In this document: positions 8,605 through 18,586 of the stretch, piece by piece
Layout: each line of letters starts with the position of its first letter
How positions within the stretch are numbered: the stretch's first letter is position 1
Source: Prochlorococcus sp. AG-402-G06
GTDB lineage: Bacteria > Cyanobacteriota > Cyanobacteriia > PCC-6307 > Cyanobiaceae
Length of the DNA stretch: 64,000 nucleotides
Direction of reading: 5' to 3'
Assembly (NCBI GenBank): GCA_003277985.1
Contig: QCHR01000006.1
Location: forward strand, 1 to 64,000
The notes under the pieces: model-generated
Told to the model about the DNA's origin: nothing
The model's input: the letters and a program-made list of their open reading frames with translations, nothing else
The model's database searches: none
Translations under genes and position numbers: made by a program

Positions 8605-10085
8605 CCTTTTAACTTTTTATTTAATATTTGATTAGCGAGTTTTGGATCAGCTTTCCCTTTTGTTTCCTTCATTAATTGACCCACAAAAAAGCCTAACAAT
8701 TTCGTCTTACCTGCTCTAAAAGATTCAACCTCCTTAGGATGATTAAGGATCAATTTATCAATAATTTCCTCAATCACTTTAGGATCACCAATCATACCTA
8801 AACCACGTTCTTTGACTAGTTGTTTTGGAGAACCACCTTGACTTAATAATTCAGGCAATATTTCTTTAGCAATTTTTCCACTTATTTCGCCTACATCAAT
8901 CATTTTCAGCATTTCTGCTAATTGATTAGGCTTAAAAGATAATTGATCAAATGATGATTTATTAGATTTAATAAATGCTGCTATATCTCCAGTTATCCAA
9001 TTTGCTGAAGATTTTGCTGCGCCACCTTCATGAACAACTTTTTCAAAATATTTAGCCATTGAAGATTCGTCAGTCAAAACTCGTGCATCATAAATAGAAA
9101 GGCCAAATTCTGCTGCGTATCTATTTCTTTTTGCCGCTGGCAATTCTGGTAATTCTGACCGCCATTTTTCTTGTAAATCATGACTTACTTCAATCGGACC
9201 TAAATCAGGATCAGGAAAATAACGATAATCACTACTACCTTCTTTTGATCTCATGCTTTTAGTAAGTTGCTTACCTTCATCCCATAACCTCGTTTCTTGT
9301 TTTACTTCTTCTCCAGATTCATAAGCTTTAATTTGCCGCTTAATTTCATATTCACAAGCTTTCTGAATAGCGGAAAATGAATTCATATTTTTTATTTCTA
9401 CTTTTGTACCAAATGGATCATTAATAGTTGGTCTAACTGAAATATTTACGTCACATCGCAAAGATCCCTCCTGCATATTCCCATCAGACACTCCCAAATA
9501 ACGCATAATTCTTCTAATTTCAGCAGCATATTCCGCAGCCTCTCTACCTGTTCTTAAATCAGGTTTACTAACTATTTCAGCAAGTGCAACTCCTGCTCTG
9601 TTGTAATCAACCAAAGAATGGGTGGAGCCTGACAATTGATCACTACCTGCGTGAACAAGTTTTCCAGCATCCTCCTCCATGTGTAGTCTTTCAATGCCTA
9701 TTTTTTTAACATAAGTTTCTTTGCCTTTTTCGGCTACTTCTACCTCTATCCAACCATCTTCTGCAATAGGTTCATCAAATTGAGATATTTGATAATTTTT
9801 TGGTAAGTCTGGATAAAAATATTGCTTTCTATCAAATTTACTGTGAGAGGCAATATTTAGATTTAAAGCCATCGCTGCTTTTACTGCATATTCCAGAACC
9901 TTTTTATTTAAGACTGGCAAAGTACCTGGTAATCCACATACCACTGGGTCGATATGAGTATTTGGATCGTCACCAAAGTTAGTTGATGCACTAGTAAATA
10001 TTTTGCTATTAGTTCCCAACTGCACATGGGTCTCTAATCCGATTACAACTTCCCAAGAAACATTTGATTCTGACATTAAATTCAC
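8601..10085 (-). CDS. gatB: Asp-tRNA(Asn)/Glu-tRNA(Gln) amidotransferase subunit B
   Basis: VIGLETHVQLGTNSKIF, DLPKNYQISQFDEPIAEDG, HMEEDAGKL. Confidence 0.97.
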   Translation of the reverse strand: MNLMSESNVSWEVVIGLETHVQLGTNSKIFTSASTNFGDDPNTHIDPVVCGLPGTLPVLNKKVLEYAVKAAMALNLNIASHSKFDRKQYFYPDLPKNYQISQFDEPIAEDGWIEVEVAEKGKETYVKKIGIERLHMEEDAGKLVHAGSDQLSGSTHSLVDYNRAGVALAEIVSKPDLRTGREAAEYAAEIRRIMRYLGVSDGNMQEGSLRCDVNISVRPTINDPFGTKVEIKNMNSFSAIQKACEYEIKRQIKAYESGEEVKQETRLWDEGKQLTKSMRSKEGSSDYRYFPDPDLGPIEVSHDLQEKWRSELPELPAAKRNRYAAEFGLSIYDARVLTDESSMAKYFEKVVHEGGAAKSSANWITGDIAAFIKSNKSSFDQLSFKPNQLAEMLKMIDVGEISGKIAKEILPELLSQGGSPKQLVKERGLGMIGDPKVIEEIIDKLILNHPKEVESFRAGKTKLLGFFVGQLMKETKGKADPKLANQILNKKLKG

Positions 10086-10175
10086 CTAGATATATCAATC
10101 TTATGAAAGAAAAGCTCAGTCATGGAAGCTAACGTAATCTAAAACATTGAAAATAACATTTTCCAAATCCAAGCA

Positions 10176-11279
10176 ATGGGTGTCTTAAATGAAAAACCAT
10201 TGTTAATCCTCGGAGGAGGGTTAATGGGTCTTGCAATAGCCCATGAACTTGCGCAAAGAGGCAAACGAGTAGAAATTTTAAGTAGAAGCAGAAGTGAAGC
10301 AGCAGGTTTTGTTGCTGCTGGAATGCTAGCCCCTCACGCTGAAGGGCTTCAAGGTGATCTTTTAAATCTCGGTCAAAATAGTCTTCAAAGCCACCCGAGA
10401 TGGATAGAAAGGATTGAGGCAAATAGCAAAATGTCATGTGGCCTCAAAACTTGTGGGATTGTTGTCCCATTTGAAAGCCTCAAAGACTGTAAATCCTACC
10501 CAACATATAAATTTGGTGAAAAGCTAAACAGGAATGAACTCCTTCAAGAGGTTCCAGGACTCTCAAGAAAATGGGAATTAGGTTTACTTTTTAGGCAAGA
10601 CGGTCAAATCGATAATCGAAGACTACTAATGAGAGCACTTGAAAAAGCTTGTGTTGAATTGGGTGTTCACTTTCAAGAAGGAGTTGAAGTGATTGAAATA
10701 ATGGAAGATTCAAATAAATTTAATGGGGTCAAAATTAAAGACATTAATGGAAATATCAATCATTTAAAAAGCGAAGAGGCAGTTCTCTGCTGCGGAGCCT
10801 GGAGCAAACAAATTTTCAAAACACTCCCTATTTTTCCTGTAAAAGGCCAGATGTTATCTATTCAGGGACCAAAACAGATACTAAAAAGAATTATTTTTGG
10901 GCCTGGCATTTACTTAGTTCCAAGAGATGACGGTCTTATAATCGTAGGAGCCACTAGTGAGCGTGAGGCAGGCTTCCAGAAAGGACTTACCCCAATAGGA
11001 CAAAGCGAACTACAAAAAGGAATTCAATCTCTTATTCCTGAACTTAACCAACTTCCTCATATGGAGAGATGGTGGGGTTTTCGACCATGCACACCCGACG
11101 AGGGACCCTTACTTGGAATGTCATCAATTAATGGCCTCTGGCTTGCTACTGGGCATCATCGCAATGGAGTTCTATTGGCAGCGATAACTGCAGAATTAAT
11201 TGGAAAATCAATTTGCTCAAACTCTTTAAGTAATGAGGAAAGTAATTTTTTGTACCAATTCAGATGGGACAGATTTTAA
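10176..11279 (+). CDS. thiO: FAD-dependent glycine/D-amino-acid oxidase, ThiO-like
   Basis: LLILGGGLMGLAIAHELAQRG dinucleotide fold; MERWWGFRPCTPDEGPLLG; GHHRNGVLLAAITAEL. Confidence 0.85.
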   Translation: MGVLNEKPLLILGGGLMGLAIAHELAQRGKRVEILSRSRSEAAGFVAAGMLAPHAEGLQGDLLNLGQNSLQSHPRWIERIEANSKMSCGLKTCGIVVPFESLKDCKSYPTYKFGEKLNRNELLQEVPGLSRKWELGLLFRQDGQIDNRRLLMRALEKACVELGVHFQEGVEVIEIMEDSNKFNGVKIKDINGNINHLKSEEAVLCCGAWSKQIFKTLPIFPVKGQMLSIQGPKQILKRIIFGPGIYLVPRDDGLIIVGATSEREAGFQKGLTPIGQSELQKGIQSLIPELNQLPHMERWWGFRPCTPDEGPLLGMSSINGLWLATGHHRNGVLLAAITAELIGKSICSNSLSNEESNFLYQFRWDRF

Positions 11280-11316
11280 AAACCAGTCAAAAAAAAATGT
11301 GAAGTTAAACAATAAT

Positions 11317-11784
11317 TTATTCAACTCTCCATGATTGATCGGATGGAGTCCAATCAACAAGTTCATTTTCCTGAAACCATAGATCGATTTCAAAAGTTGC
11401 TGTATCAGAACCATCAGAACCATGAATGACATTACGACCAATGTTCACGGCTAAATCACCTCTAATAGTTCCAGGCTCAGCCTCAAGAGGCTTTGTTGCT
11501 CCAATCAACTTTCTCGCACTTGCAATAACGCCTTCACCCTCCCAAACCATTGCTACAACAGGACCACTTGTGATGAAATCAACTAAACCTGAAAAGAAAG
11601 GACGATCTTTGTGAACACCGTAATGCTTTTCGGCAAGTTCTTTGCTTGGGGTGAGTTGCTTTAGACCAACTAATTTGAATCCTTTCGTTTCAAAACGACC
11701 AAGAATCTCAGCGATTAAACCTCTTTGCACACCATCTGGCTTGATAGCAACAAAGGTTCTTTCCAAAGTCATTGCAATATTCAA
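11317..11784 (-). CDS. ndk: Nucleoside diphosphate kinase
   Basis: [37 protein letters not shown]. Likely start at the internal M of MTLERTF. Confidence 0.96.
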   Translation of the reverse strand: MNIAMTLERTFVAIKPDGVQRGLIAEILGRFETKGFKLVGLKQLTPSKELAEKHYGVHKDRPFFSGLVDFITSGPVVAMVWEGEGVIASARKLIGATKPLEAEPGTIRGDLAVNIGRNVIHGSDGSDTATFEIDLWFQENELVDWTPSDQSWRVE

Positions 11785-11914
11785 TAATATGAAGCCATAG
11801 TCTTCCTAAAACTGCCCTCTTGGCAAGTAAAACATGACACTTAATAAAACTGTTCTTAGATTTAATTGTATTAATAGTGAATGATCAAAACTTGGCAACT
11901 TTGTTATCGCATAA

Positions 11915-13858
11915 ATGGCTTTGAAAAATACTAACCAATCTCTCTCTTGGACTATCCAAAATAGCAAAGACCTCTATGGTGTTGATCGATGGGGAAAGGG
12001 ATATTTCACGATCAATGAAAAAGGAAATATTGGTATTTGCCCTAACGGTTCCAAAAACAAATCTCATGATTTGATGGAACTATTAGATGAACTCGAAAGT
12101 CGAAAACTAAAATTTCCTCTGTTAATAAGATTTGACGATATTCTCGAAGACTGCTTAAAAAATTTACATAATGCTTTTGAAAAAGCGATTTATGACTATG
12201 AATATCAAGGGAAATACCAAGGTGTATTTCCAATCAAATGTAATCAACAGCGTCACGTAGTTGAAGAATTAATCACCTATGGTTCCCAATGGCATTTTGG
12301 CTTAGAAGCTGGAAGCAAGCCAGAGTTACTAATTGCTTTATCAATCCTAGAAGATCCTAAAGCTTTACTCATATGTAATGGCTATAAAGATCAACGTTAT
12401 ATTGAGACAGCTATTTTAGCCCGTAAGCTTGGACGTCAACCTATAGTAGTTATAGAGCAAGCAAGTGATGTTGATCTTATAATCAAATCTAGTAATTTAC
12501 TGGGAGCATCTCCACTCATAGGAATAAGAGCCAAACTATCAAGTCAAAGCAGTGGAAGATGGAGTAGCTCGATTGGTGATAAGTCGAAATTTGGACTTTC
12601 AATTCCAGAAATATTGAAAGCAACCAGAAGGTTAAAAGAAGCAAATCTTCTCAATGAATTAAAGCTTTTACATTTTCATCTAGGTAGTCAAATTAACGAT
12701 ATAGGTATTTTAAAAGATGCCTTACAAGAAGCAGGACAAATTTATGCAGAATTAATTAATCTTGGAGCACCTATGGGATACTTGGATGTTGGAGGTGGTT
12801 TAGGAATTGATTACGATGGAAGTCAAACTGCCTCAATAGCATCTACTAATTACTCACTTCAAAATTATGCGAATGATGTAGTAGCAACAATTAAAGAGTG
12901 TTGTGAATCAAAAAAAATACCACTACCAACTTTGATTACGGAGAGTGGAAGAGCTATTGCTAGTCACTTTTCAATCTTAATCTTCAATATTTTAGGTAAA
13001 AATTCATTACCTTCTGACATTCCTAAAAATGACGAAAAAGAATGTCTCTCAGTCAGAAATTTACGTGATACATTATTCCATATAAATTCTCTAGAAATTA
13101 AGCAAGAGGAAGACTTAGCCAAACTACAAGAAGCATGGAATGATTCTCTTAAATTTAAAGCAGATGCACTAGCGGCCTTTCGTCTCGGTTATATAGATTT
13201 AGTTGAGCGTGCAAAAGCTGAGCAGTTGACATGGGCCTGCGCAAAAACAATAGTTGATCAATTACCAAAAAATATAGTTCTACCTAAAGAACTAAAGAAA
13301 TTAAGTGAAAGTTTAGCTGTAACGTATTATGCCAATCTTTCCGTATTTAGATCGGCTCCAGACACTTGGGCCATTGATCAAGTTTTTCCAATTATGCCGA
13401 TCCATCGACTTAGAAAAGAGCCGAACAAACTTGGTCACTTTGCAGATTTAACCTGCGATTCAGATGGGAAGCTCGATCAATTTATTGATAATGGAAAAGT
13501 TAAAAATTTGCTACCTCTTCATGAATTTAATCAAGGCGAAAAATATCTAATTGGTCTTTTCTTAGGTGGAGCCTATCAAGAAGTAATGGGAAATCTACAT
13601 AATTTATTTGGGAGTACTAATGCAGTCCATATAAGATTTACAGAACAAGGGAAATATAAAGTGGAACATGTCATTCGTGGGAATACAAAATCAAATGTTC
13701 TTGAATATTTGGAGCATGATCCAGAAATATTATTAGAGCGATTACGAAAATCGAGCGAATCAGCTATTCAAGGCGGGCATCTCAATATCCATGATGCTCA
13801 AAAACTCATAGAGCATGTAGAAACAAGCCTCCGTCAAAGTACTTACCTACAGAGCTAA
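11915..13858 (+). CDS. speA: Biosynthetic arginine decarboxylase
   Basis: YQGVFPIKCNQQRHVVEEL, LHFHLGSQI, GGGLGIDYDGS. Confidence 0.96.
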   Translation: MALKNTNQSLSWTIQNSKDLYGVDRWGKGYFTINEKGNIGICPNGSKNKSHDLMELLDELESRKLKFPLLIRFDDILEDCLKNLHNAFEKAIYDYEYQGKYQGVFPIKCNQQRHVVEELITYGSQWHFGLEAGSKPELLIALSILEDPKALLICNGYKDQRYIETAILARKLGRQPIVVIEQASDVDLIIKSSNLLGASPLIGIRAKLSSQSSGRWSSSIGDKSKFGLSIPEILKATRRLKEANLLNELKLLHFHLGSQINDIGILKDALQEAGQIYAELINLGAPMGYLDVGGGLGIDYDGSQTASIASTNYSLQNYANDVVATIKECCESKKIPLPTLITESGRAIASHFSILIFNILGKNSLPSDIPKNDEKECLSVRNLRDTLFHINSLEIKQEEDLAKLQEAWNDSLKFKADALAAFRLGYIDLVERAKAEQLTWACAKTIVDQLPKNIVLPKELKKLSESLAVTYYANLSVFRSAPDTWAIDQVFPIMPIHRLRKEPNKLGHFADLTCDSDGKLDQFIDNGKVKNLLPLHEFNQGEKYLIGLFLGGAYQEVMGNLHNLFGSTNAVHIRFTEQGKYKVEHVIRGNTKSNVLEYLEHDPEILLERLRKSSESAIQGGHLNIHDAQKLIEHVETSLRQSTYLQS

Positions 13859-16519
13859 CTAAGACAATTGTTGAGTCAATTCCTCATTAGCTTGTTCTAA
13901 AGCTAGATCCAACGATTGAGGTTGGTTACCACCAGCTTGGGCGAGATTTGGACGACCACCTCCTCCTCCTCCACACATTTTTGCAACACCACTTATAAAT
14001 TTGCCTGCATGTAAGCCCTCCAAGACTAAATCAGGAGAAAATGCCGCGACTAAAACTAATTTATTAGCGATCTCGTGATTTGGAATACCTCCCAAAATAA
14101 CAGCAGAGTACTTGCCTAAATGATCTATCAAACTTGAAGCTGCAGATTGCAATCCTGATCCGTCAACTCCATCTAAACGTCTGATTAATAATTTACTATG
14201 ACCAACAGATTTTGCATAACTCGCCAAACCCAATGCCTTTGCCAATGCGAGTTCATTCTTCACTTTGAGTAGTTCTTTGGTTTTATCTTTCAATTCAAGT
14301 TGTAGGGATGAAACTCTCTCAACAATTTCATATGATTGAACCTTGAATGATTTGCTTAACTCCGTAACTACCAAATCACGTTCATTCAAATAATCTAAAA
14401 CTGATGGACCTGCTATGGCCTCAATTCGTCTGATGCCTGAAGCAATACCTGTCTCACTAATTATTTTAAACGTACCGAGTTGTGACGTGCGAGTTACATG
14501 GGTTCCACCACATAACTCCATAGAAACGCCTGGAACATCCACGACACGTACCACATCGCCATATTTCTCTCCAAACATTGCCAAAGCACCAGCTGCCATA
14601 GCTTCCTTAATTGGCATAGTTTGAATGTGAATTGGATGATCTTCAGTAATCCATTGATTGATTCGTACTTCCATATCTTCAAGTTCTTTTATTGTCAAAG
14701 GTTTGGGAGCATTAAAATCAAATCTCAATCGATCATTTGAAACTAAAGAGCCTCTTTGACTTACACTTGAGTCAATAAATAACTTTAAGGCTGATTGCAA
14801 TAGATGTGTAGCGGTATGATTTGATGTAGTTCGTTGACGAAAGGATGGAGTAACATTCATATGAACGGATGAGTTAACTGTTAGGACTCCAGTGTTAACT
14901 ATTCCAGAATGAATATAAATTTTCTTCTTTTTTCTAACATTTTCCACAGATACCTCAAGATCTTTAGACGTTATTAAACCTTTATCTCCGATTTGACCAC
15001 CCGACTCAGCATAAAAAGGCGTTTTATTAACAATAATCTTGACTAAATCACCCTCAACAGCTTGTTTAACTAATTCATTATTTTTAAAAATGCCTATCAC
15101 AGTTGAAATACTTTCTAATGTTTCATAGCCCTCAAATCTTGTTTCATCAAATAAAGAAATTTCTCTTTCAATTGAACCTTCTTCAGTTAAATCAATACTT
15201 ACAGAGGCATCTTTTGCACGTTTACGTTGCTTTGCCATCTCGTTCTCAAAACCAGTTTTATCAACAGAAATACCCTTTTCATTAGCAATCTCTTCTGTTA
15301 ATTCCAAAGGAAAACCATAAGTATCATAAAGCTCAAATGCTTGAACACCAGAGATCACATCACATGCATGAGCAGTTATCTCTGCTAAAAGTTTCTCTCC
15401 ACGTTCAAGAGTTTCAAGGAAACGAGATTCTTCTATTTTTAACTCATTAAGAATAATTTTCTTTTTCTCTAGTAATTGAGGGTAAGCATTTTTCATCAAC
15501 TTAATAGCAACTTCAGCCATCTGAGGTAAAAACGGCTGATCAATACCTACCAGTCGACCATGTCGAATCATACGTCGTATTAAACGACGAAGAATATAGC
15601 CTCGCCCTAGATTACTAGCAGTTACACCATCACAAATTAAATGAGTGACAGCTCTGCAATGATCTCCAATAATTTTTAATGATGTTTTATTTTTTTTATT
15701 CGTAGTTTCATAATTGATATGAGCTAATAAAGCCGCAGCCTCAATGAGAGGAAAAATAAGATCCGTTTCGTAATTATTAGATTTTTTTTGCAAAATTTGA
15801 GCCATTCTTTCTAAGCCCATTCCTGTATCAATATGACAATTCGCCAATGGTTGAAGATTGCCCTTTAAATCTCTGTTGTATTGCATAAAAACCAAGTTAT
15901 AAAATTCTATAAATCGGCTATCGTCTTCAAGATCTATTCCATCACTGCCTAATTCTGGTTTAAAGTCAAAATAAAGTTCCGAACATGGACCACAAGGTCC
16001 TGTAGCTCCAGATGACCAAAAATTATCAGAAGCACCCATTCTGATTATTCTTTTTGCATCAACCCCTACAACTTCTTTCCATATTTGCTCTGCTTCTGAG
16101 TCTTCTTCAAAAACGCTAACGACTATATTCTTTGGATTTAGTCGAAAAACCTGGGTAGTTAATTCCCATGCCCATTGAATTGCCTCTTTTTTAAAATAGT
16201 CACCAAAAGAAAAATTACCGAGCATCTCAAAAAAAGTATGATGCCTTGCAGTTCTCCCTACATTTTCAATATCGTTTGTTCTTATACATTTTTGACTTGA
16301 TGTTGCTCTCGGAGTAGAAGACTCTTTTAATCCTAAGAAGATAGGCTTAAAAGGTAACATCCCCGCAATTGTCAATAAAACAGTTGGATCATCTGGAATC
16401 AAAGAAGAACTTGCAAGTTTCTTATGATTATGTTGGGTAAAAAAATTTATAAATGCTTCTCTTATTTCATCTCCAGAAAGGAATGGTGGATTCATTGAGG
16501 AGGAAGAATTTTCTTGCAT
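13859..16519 (-). CDS. alaS: Alanyl-tRNA synthetase
   Basis: GCGPCSELYFDF-type core (GATGPCGPCSELYFDF), NHTATHLLQSAL, CGGTHVTRTSQLG, CGGGGGGRPNLAQAGG. Confidence 0.97.
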   Translation of the reverse strand: MQENSSSSMNPPFLSGDEIREAFINFFTQHNHKKLASSSLIPDDPTVLLTIAGMLPFKPIFLGLKESSTPRATSSQKCIRTNDIENVGRTARHHTFFEMLGNFSFGDYFKKEAIQWAWELTTQVFRLNPKNIVVSVFEEDSEAEQIWKEVVGVDAKRIIRMGASDNFWSSGATGPCGPCSELYFDFKPELGSDGIDLEDDSRFIEFYNLVFMQYNRDLKGNLQPLANCHIDTGMGLERMAQILQKKSNNYETDLIFPLIEAAALLAHINYETTNKKNKTSLKIIGDHCRAVTHLICDGVTASNLGRGYILRRLIRRMIRHGRLVGIDQPFLPQMAEVAIKLMKNAYPQLLEKKKIILNELKIEESRFLETLERGEKLLAEITAHACDVISGVQAFELYDTYGFPLELTEEIANEKGISVDKTGFENEMAKQRKRAKDASVSIDLTEEGSIEREISLFDETRFEGYETLESISTVIGIFKNNELVKQAVEGDLVKIIVNKTPFYAESGGQIGDKGLITSKDLEVSVENVRKKKKIYIHSGIVNTGVLTVNSSVHMNVTPSFRQRTTSNHTATHLLQSALKLFIDSSVSQRGSLVSNDRLRFDFNAPKPLTIKELEDMEVRINQWITEDHPIHIQTMPIKEAMAAGALAMFGEKYGDVVRVVDVPGVSMELCGGTHVTRTSQLGTFKIISETGIASGIRRIEAIAGPSVLDYLNERDLVVTELSKSFKVQSYEIVERVSSLQLELKDKTKELLKVKNELALAKALGLASYAKSVGHSKLLIRRLDGVDGSGLQSAASSLIDHLGKYSAVILGGIPNHEIANKLVLVAAFSPDLVLEGLHAGKFISGVAKMCGGGGGGRPNLAQAGGNQPQSLDLALEQANEELTQQLS

Positions 16520-16808
16520 ACCTATAAATCATCTCTAAAAAGGTTTTTGAACACAATCACAAAACGTCAAATTTGCTCAACTCATCCTAAACAATAACAA
16601 AATGGAAACCCGTGAGACTTCGAAAGACAAAATATTCAAAAAAATCATTCGAGAAGCTTGCTTATTGCAAACAAATACTATTTACGGGAAGCAGTATCAC
16701 ACTTACAAACCTCAATATCCTATTATGTATTAAATGAACTAGGTATTTTCACTTAGCAGCCTGAATTATTGCAACCTTCAGGATTCTTCTCATTTAAGCT
16801 TTAGGAAA

Positions 16809-18584
16809 ATGGTTTTTACTGAATCGACAGCTCTAGCAAATCAGAAAAGTGATACTCCTAAGCTTTCACTTCAATATGAAAAAATTGCTGCAGATACACA
16901 CACCTTAAGGTCGTTGGATTGGAATAGAAGCCGGTTTGATATTGAATTTGGCCTTCGAAATGGTACTACGTACAATAGCTTTCTAATAAGTGGCAAAAAA
17001 ACTGCACTCATAGATACAAGCCATTTAAAGTTTAAAGATATTTGGTTTGAAAAACTAAGACAAGAAATCAATCCAACAGAAATTGATTATTTGATAGTCA
17101 GTCATACAGAACCAGATCATTCAGGACTAATTAAATACTTAATTGAATTAAACCCAAATATTGAAATTGTCGCATCTAAAGTAGCTATAAAATTCCTTGA
17201 AGACCAAATTCATGAACCTTTTAAGTCAAGAGCAGTCAAAAGTGGAGATGAACTCAATTTAGAAATTAATTCAGTTAGCGAAATCGAGCATAAAATTGAA
17301 TTTATTAGTGCACCAAATCTACACTGGCCCGATACTATTTTTTCTTTTGATCACGGTACACAATCTTTATATACTTGTGACGCATTTGGTTTGCATTATT
17401 GTTCAGAAAAATTATATGACGAAAATCCAAGCCTTTTAAATGAAGATTTTCGATTTTATTACGACTGTCTCATGGGTCCCAATGCCCGAAGCGTTGTTCA
17501 AGCATTAAAAAAAATTGATGCATTGCCAACTATCAAGACTATAGGTGTTGGACATGGTCCAATCCTTCATTTTAATACGCAGTTATGGCTCAATAATTAT
17601 AGAGAATGGAGTAAGCAAAGAAGCACTGGAGAAAATTACGCTGTGGTTTGCTATCTAAGCCAATATGGTTTTTGTGATCGGCTTAGTCAAGCAATTGCTC
17701 ATGGAATAGGAAAGGCAAATGCCCAAGTCCAATTAGTTGATCTTATTGCCTCAGACACTCAAGAGCTGACTGCTCTCATTAGTGACGCAAGTGCGGTCGT
17801 TGTACCAACATGGCCTATCAAATCTGATTCAGAATTACAAAGCAATATTGGAACCCTGCTTGCATCCTTAAAACAAAAGCAATGGGTAGCTACTTATGAC
17901 TCATATGGCGGAAATGAAGAGCCTATAGACTTCATTACTAACCAATTAAGAAAGCTTGGACAGAAAGAAGCTTTTAAACCACTTCGAGTTCATGATCAAC
18001 CCAACAAAAGTGTTTACCAACAATTTGAAGAAGCTGGTACAGACTTAGGTCAGATTCTTACTAGAAAGAAAAATATAGCTGCTACTAAAAACCTTGATGG
18101 AGAGTTAAATAAAGCGCTTGGTTGCTTAAGCGGTGGACTATACATCGTTACAGCAAAAGAAAGTGACGGCGCGGACAGTCGAGATGGTGCGATGGTTGCA
18201 AGTTGGGTTAGTCAAGCAAGTTTTGAACCCCCTGGAATAACCGTGGCGGTCGCCAAAGATAGAGCCATTGAATCACTCTTACAAGTAAATGATCGTTTTG
18301 TTCTGAATATCCTTCAAGAAAATAACTATTTGCATCTATTCAGACACTTCTTAAAACGTTTTCCACCAGGTGCTAATAGATTTGAGGGAGTTGAATTAAT
18401 TAATGATCTTGCGGCTGGAGGACCGGTTCTATCTGATGCACTAGCTTTCCTTTCATGTAAAGTAATTCAAAGAATGGAGACGACAGATCATTGGATCATT
18501 TATTCACTTGTTGAGACAGGCAATTTATCTAATACTCAAAGTAAAACAGCAGTTCATCACAGAAAAGTTGGTAGTAATTATTAA
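16809..18584 (+). CDS. Flavodiiron protein with C-terminal flavin reductase domain
   Basis: SHTEPDHSGLIK diiron motif, VGHGPILHFN, GAMVASWVSQASFEPPGITVAVAK. Confidence 0.93.
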   Translation: MVFTESTALANQKSDTPKLSLQYEKIAADTHTLRSLDWNRSRFDIEFGLRNGTTYNSFLISGKKTALIDTSHLKFKDIWFEKLRQEINPTEIDYLIVSHTEPDHSGLIKYLIELNPNIEIVASKVAIKFLEDQIHEPFKSRAVKSGDELNLEINSVSEIEHKIEFISAPNLHWPDTIFSFDHGTQSLYTCDAFGLHYCSEKLYDENPSLLNEDFRFYYDCLMGPNARSVVQALKKIDALPTIKTIGVGHGPILHFNTQLWLNNYREWSKQRSTGENYAVVCYLSQYGFCDRLSQAIAHGIGKANAQVQLVDLIASDTQELTALISDASAVVVPTWPIKSDSELQSNIGTLLASLKQKQWVATYDSYGGNEEPIDFITNQLRKLGQKEAFKPLRVHDQPNKSVYQQFEEAGTDLGQILTRKKNIAATKNLDGELNKALGCLSGGLYIVTAKESDGADSRDGAMVASWVSQASFEPPGITVAVAKDRAIESLLQVNDRFVLNILQENNYLHLFRHFLKRFPPGANRFEGVELINDLAAGGPVLSDALAFLSCKVIQRMETTDHWIIYSLVETGNLSNTQSKTAVHHRKVGSNY

Positions 18585-18586
18585 AA

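Noticed and set aside
10129-10437. Minus-strand ORF overlapping thiO; likewise 9800-9982, 14415-14624, 14494-14682, 15103-15285, 19426-19665, 62192-62533
   Set aside because: Fully inside confident core genes on the other strand; no family features.
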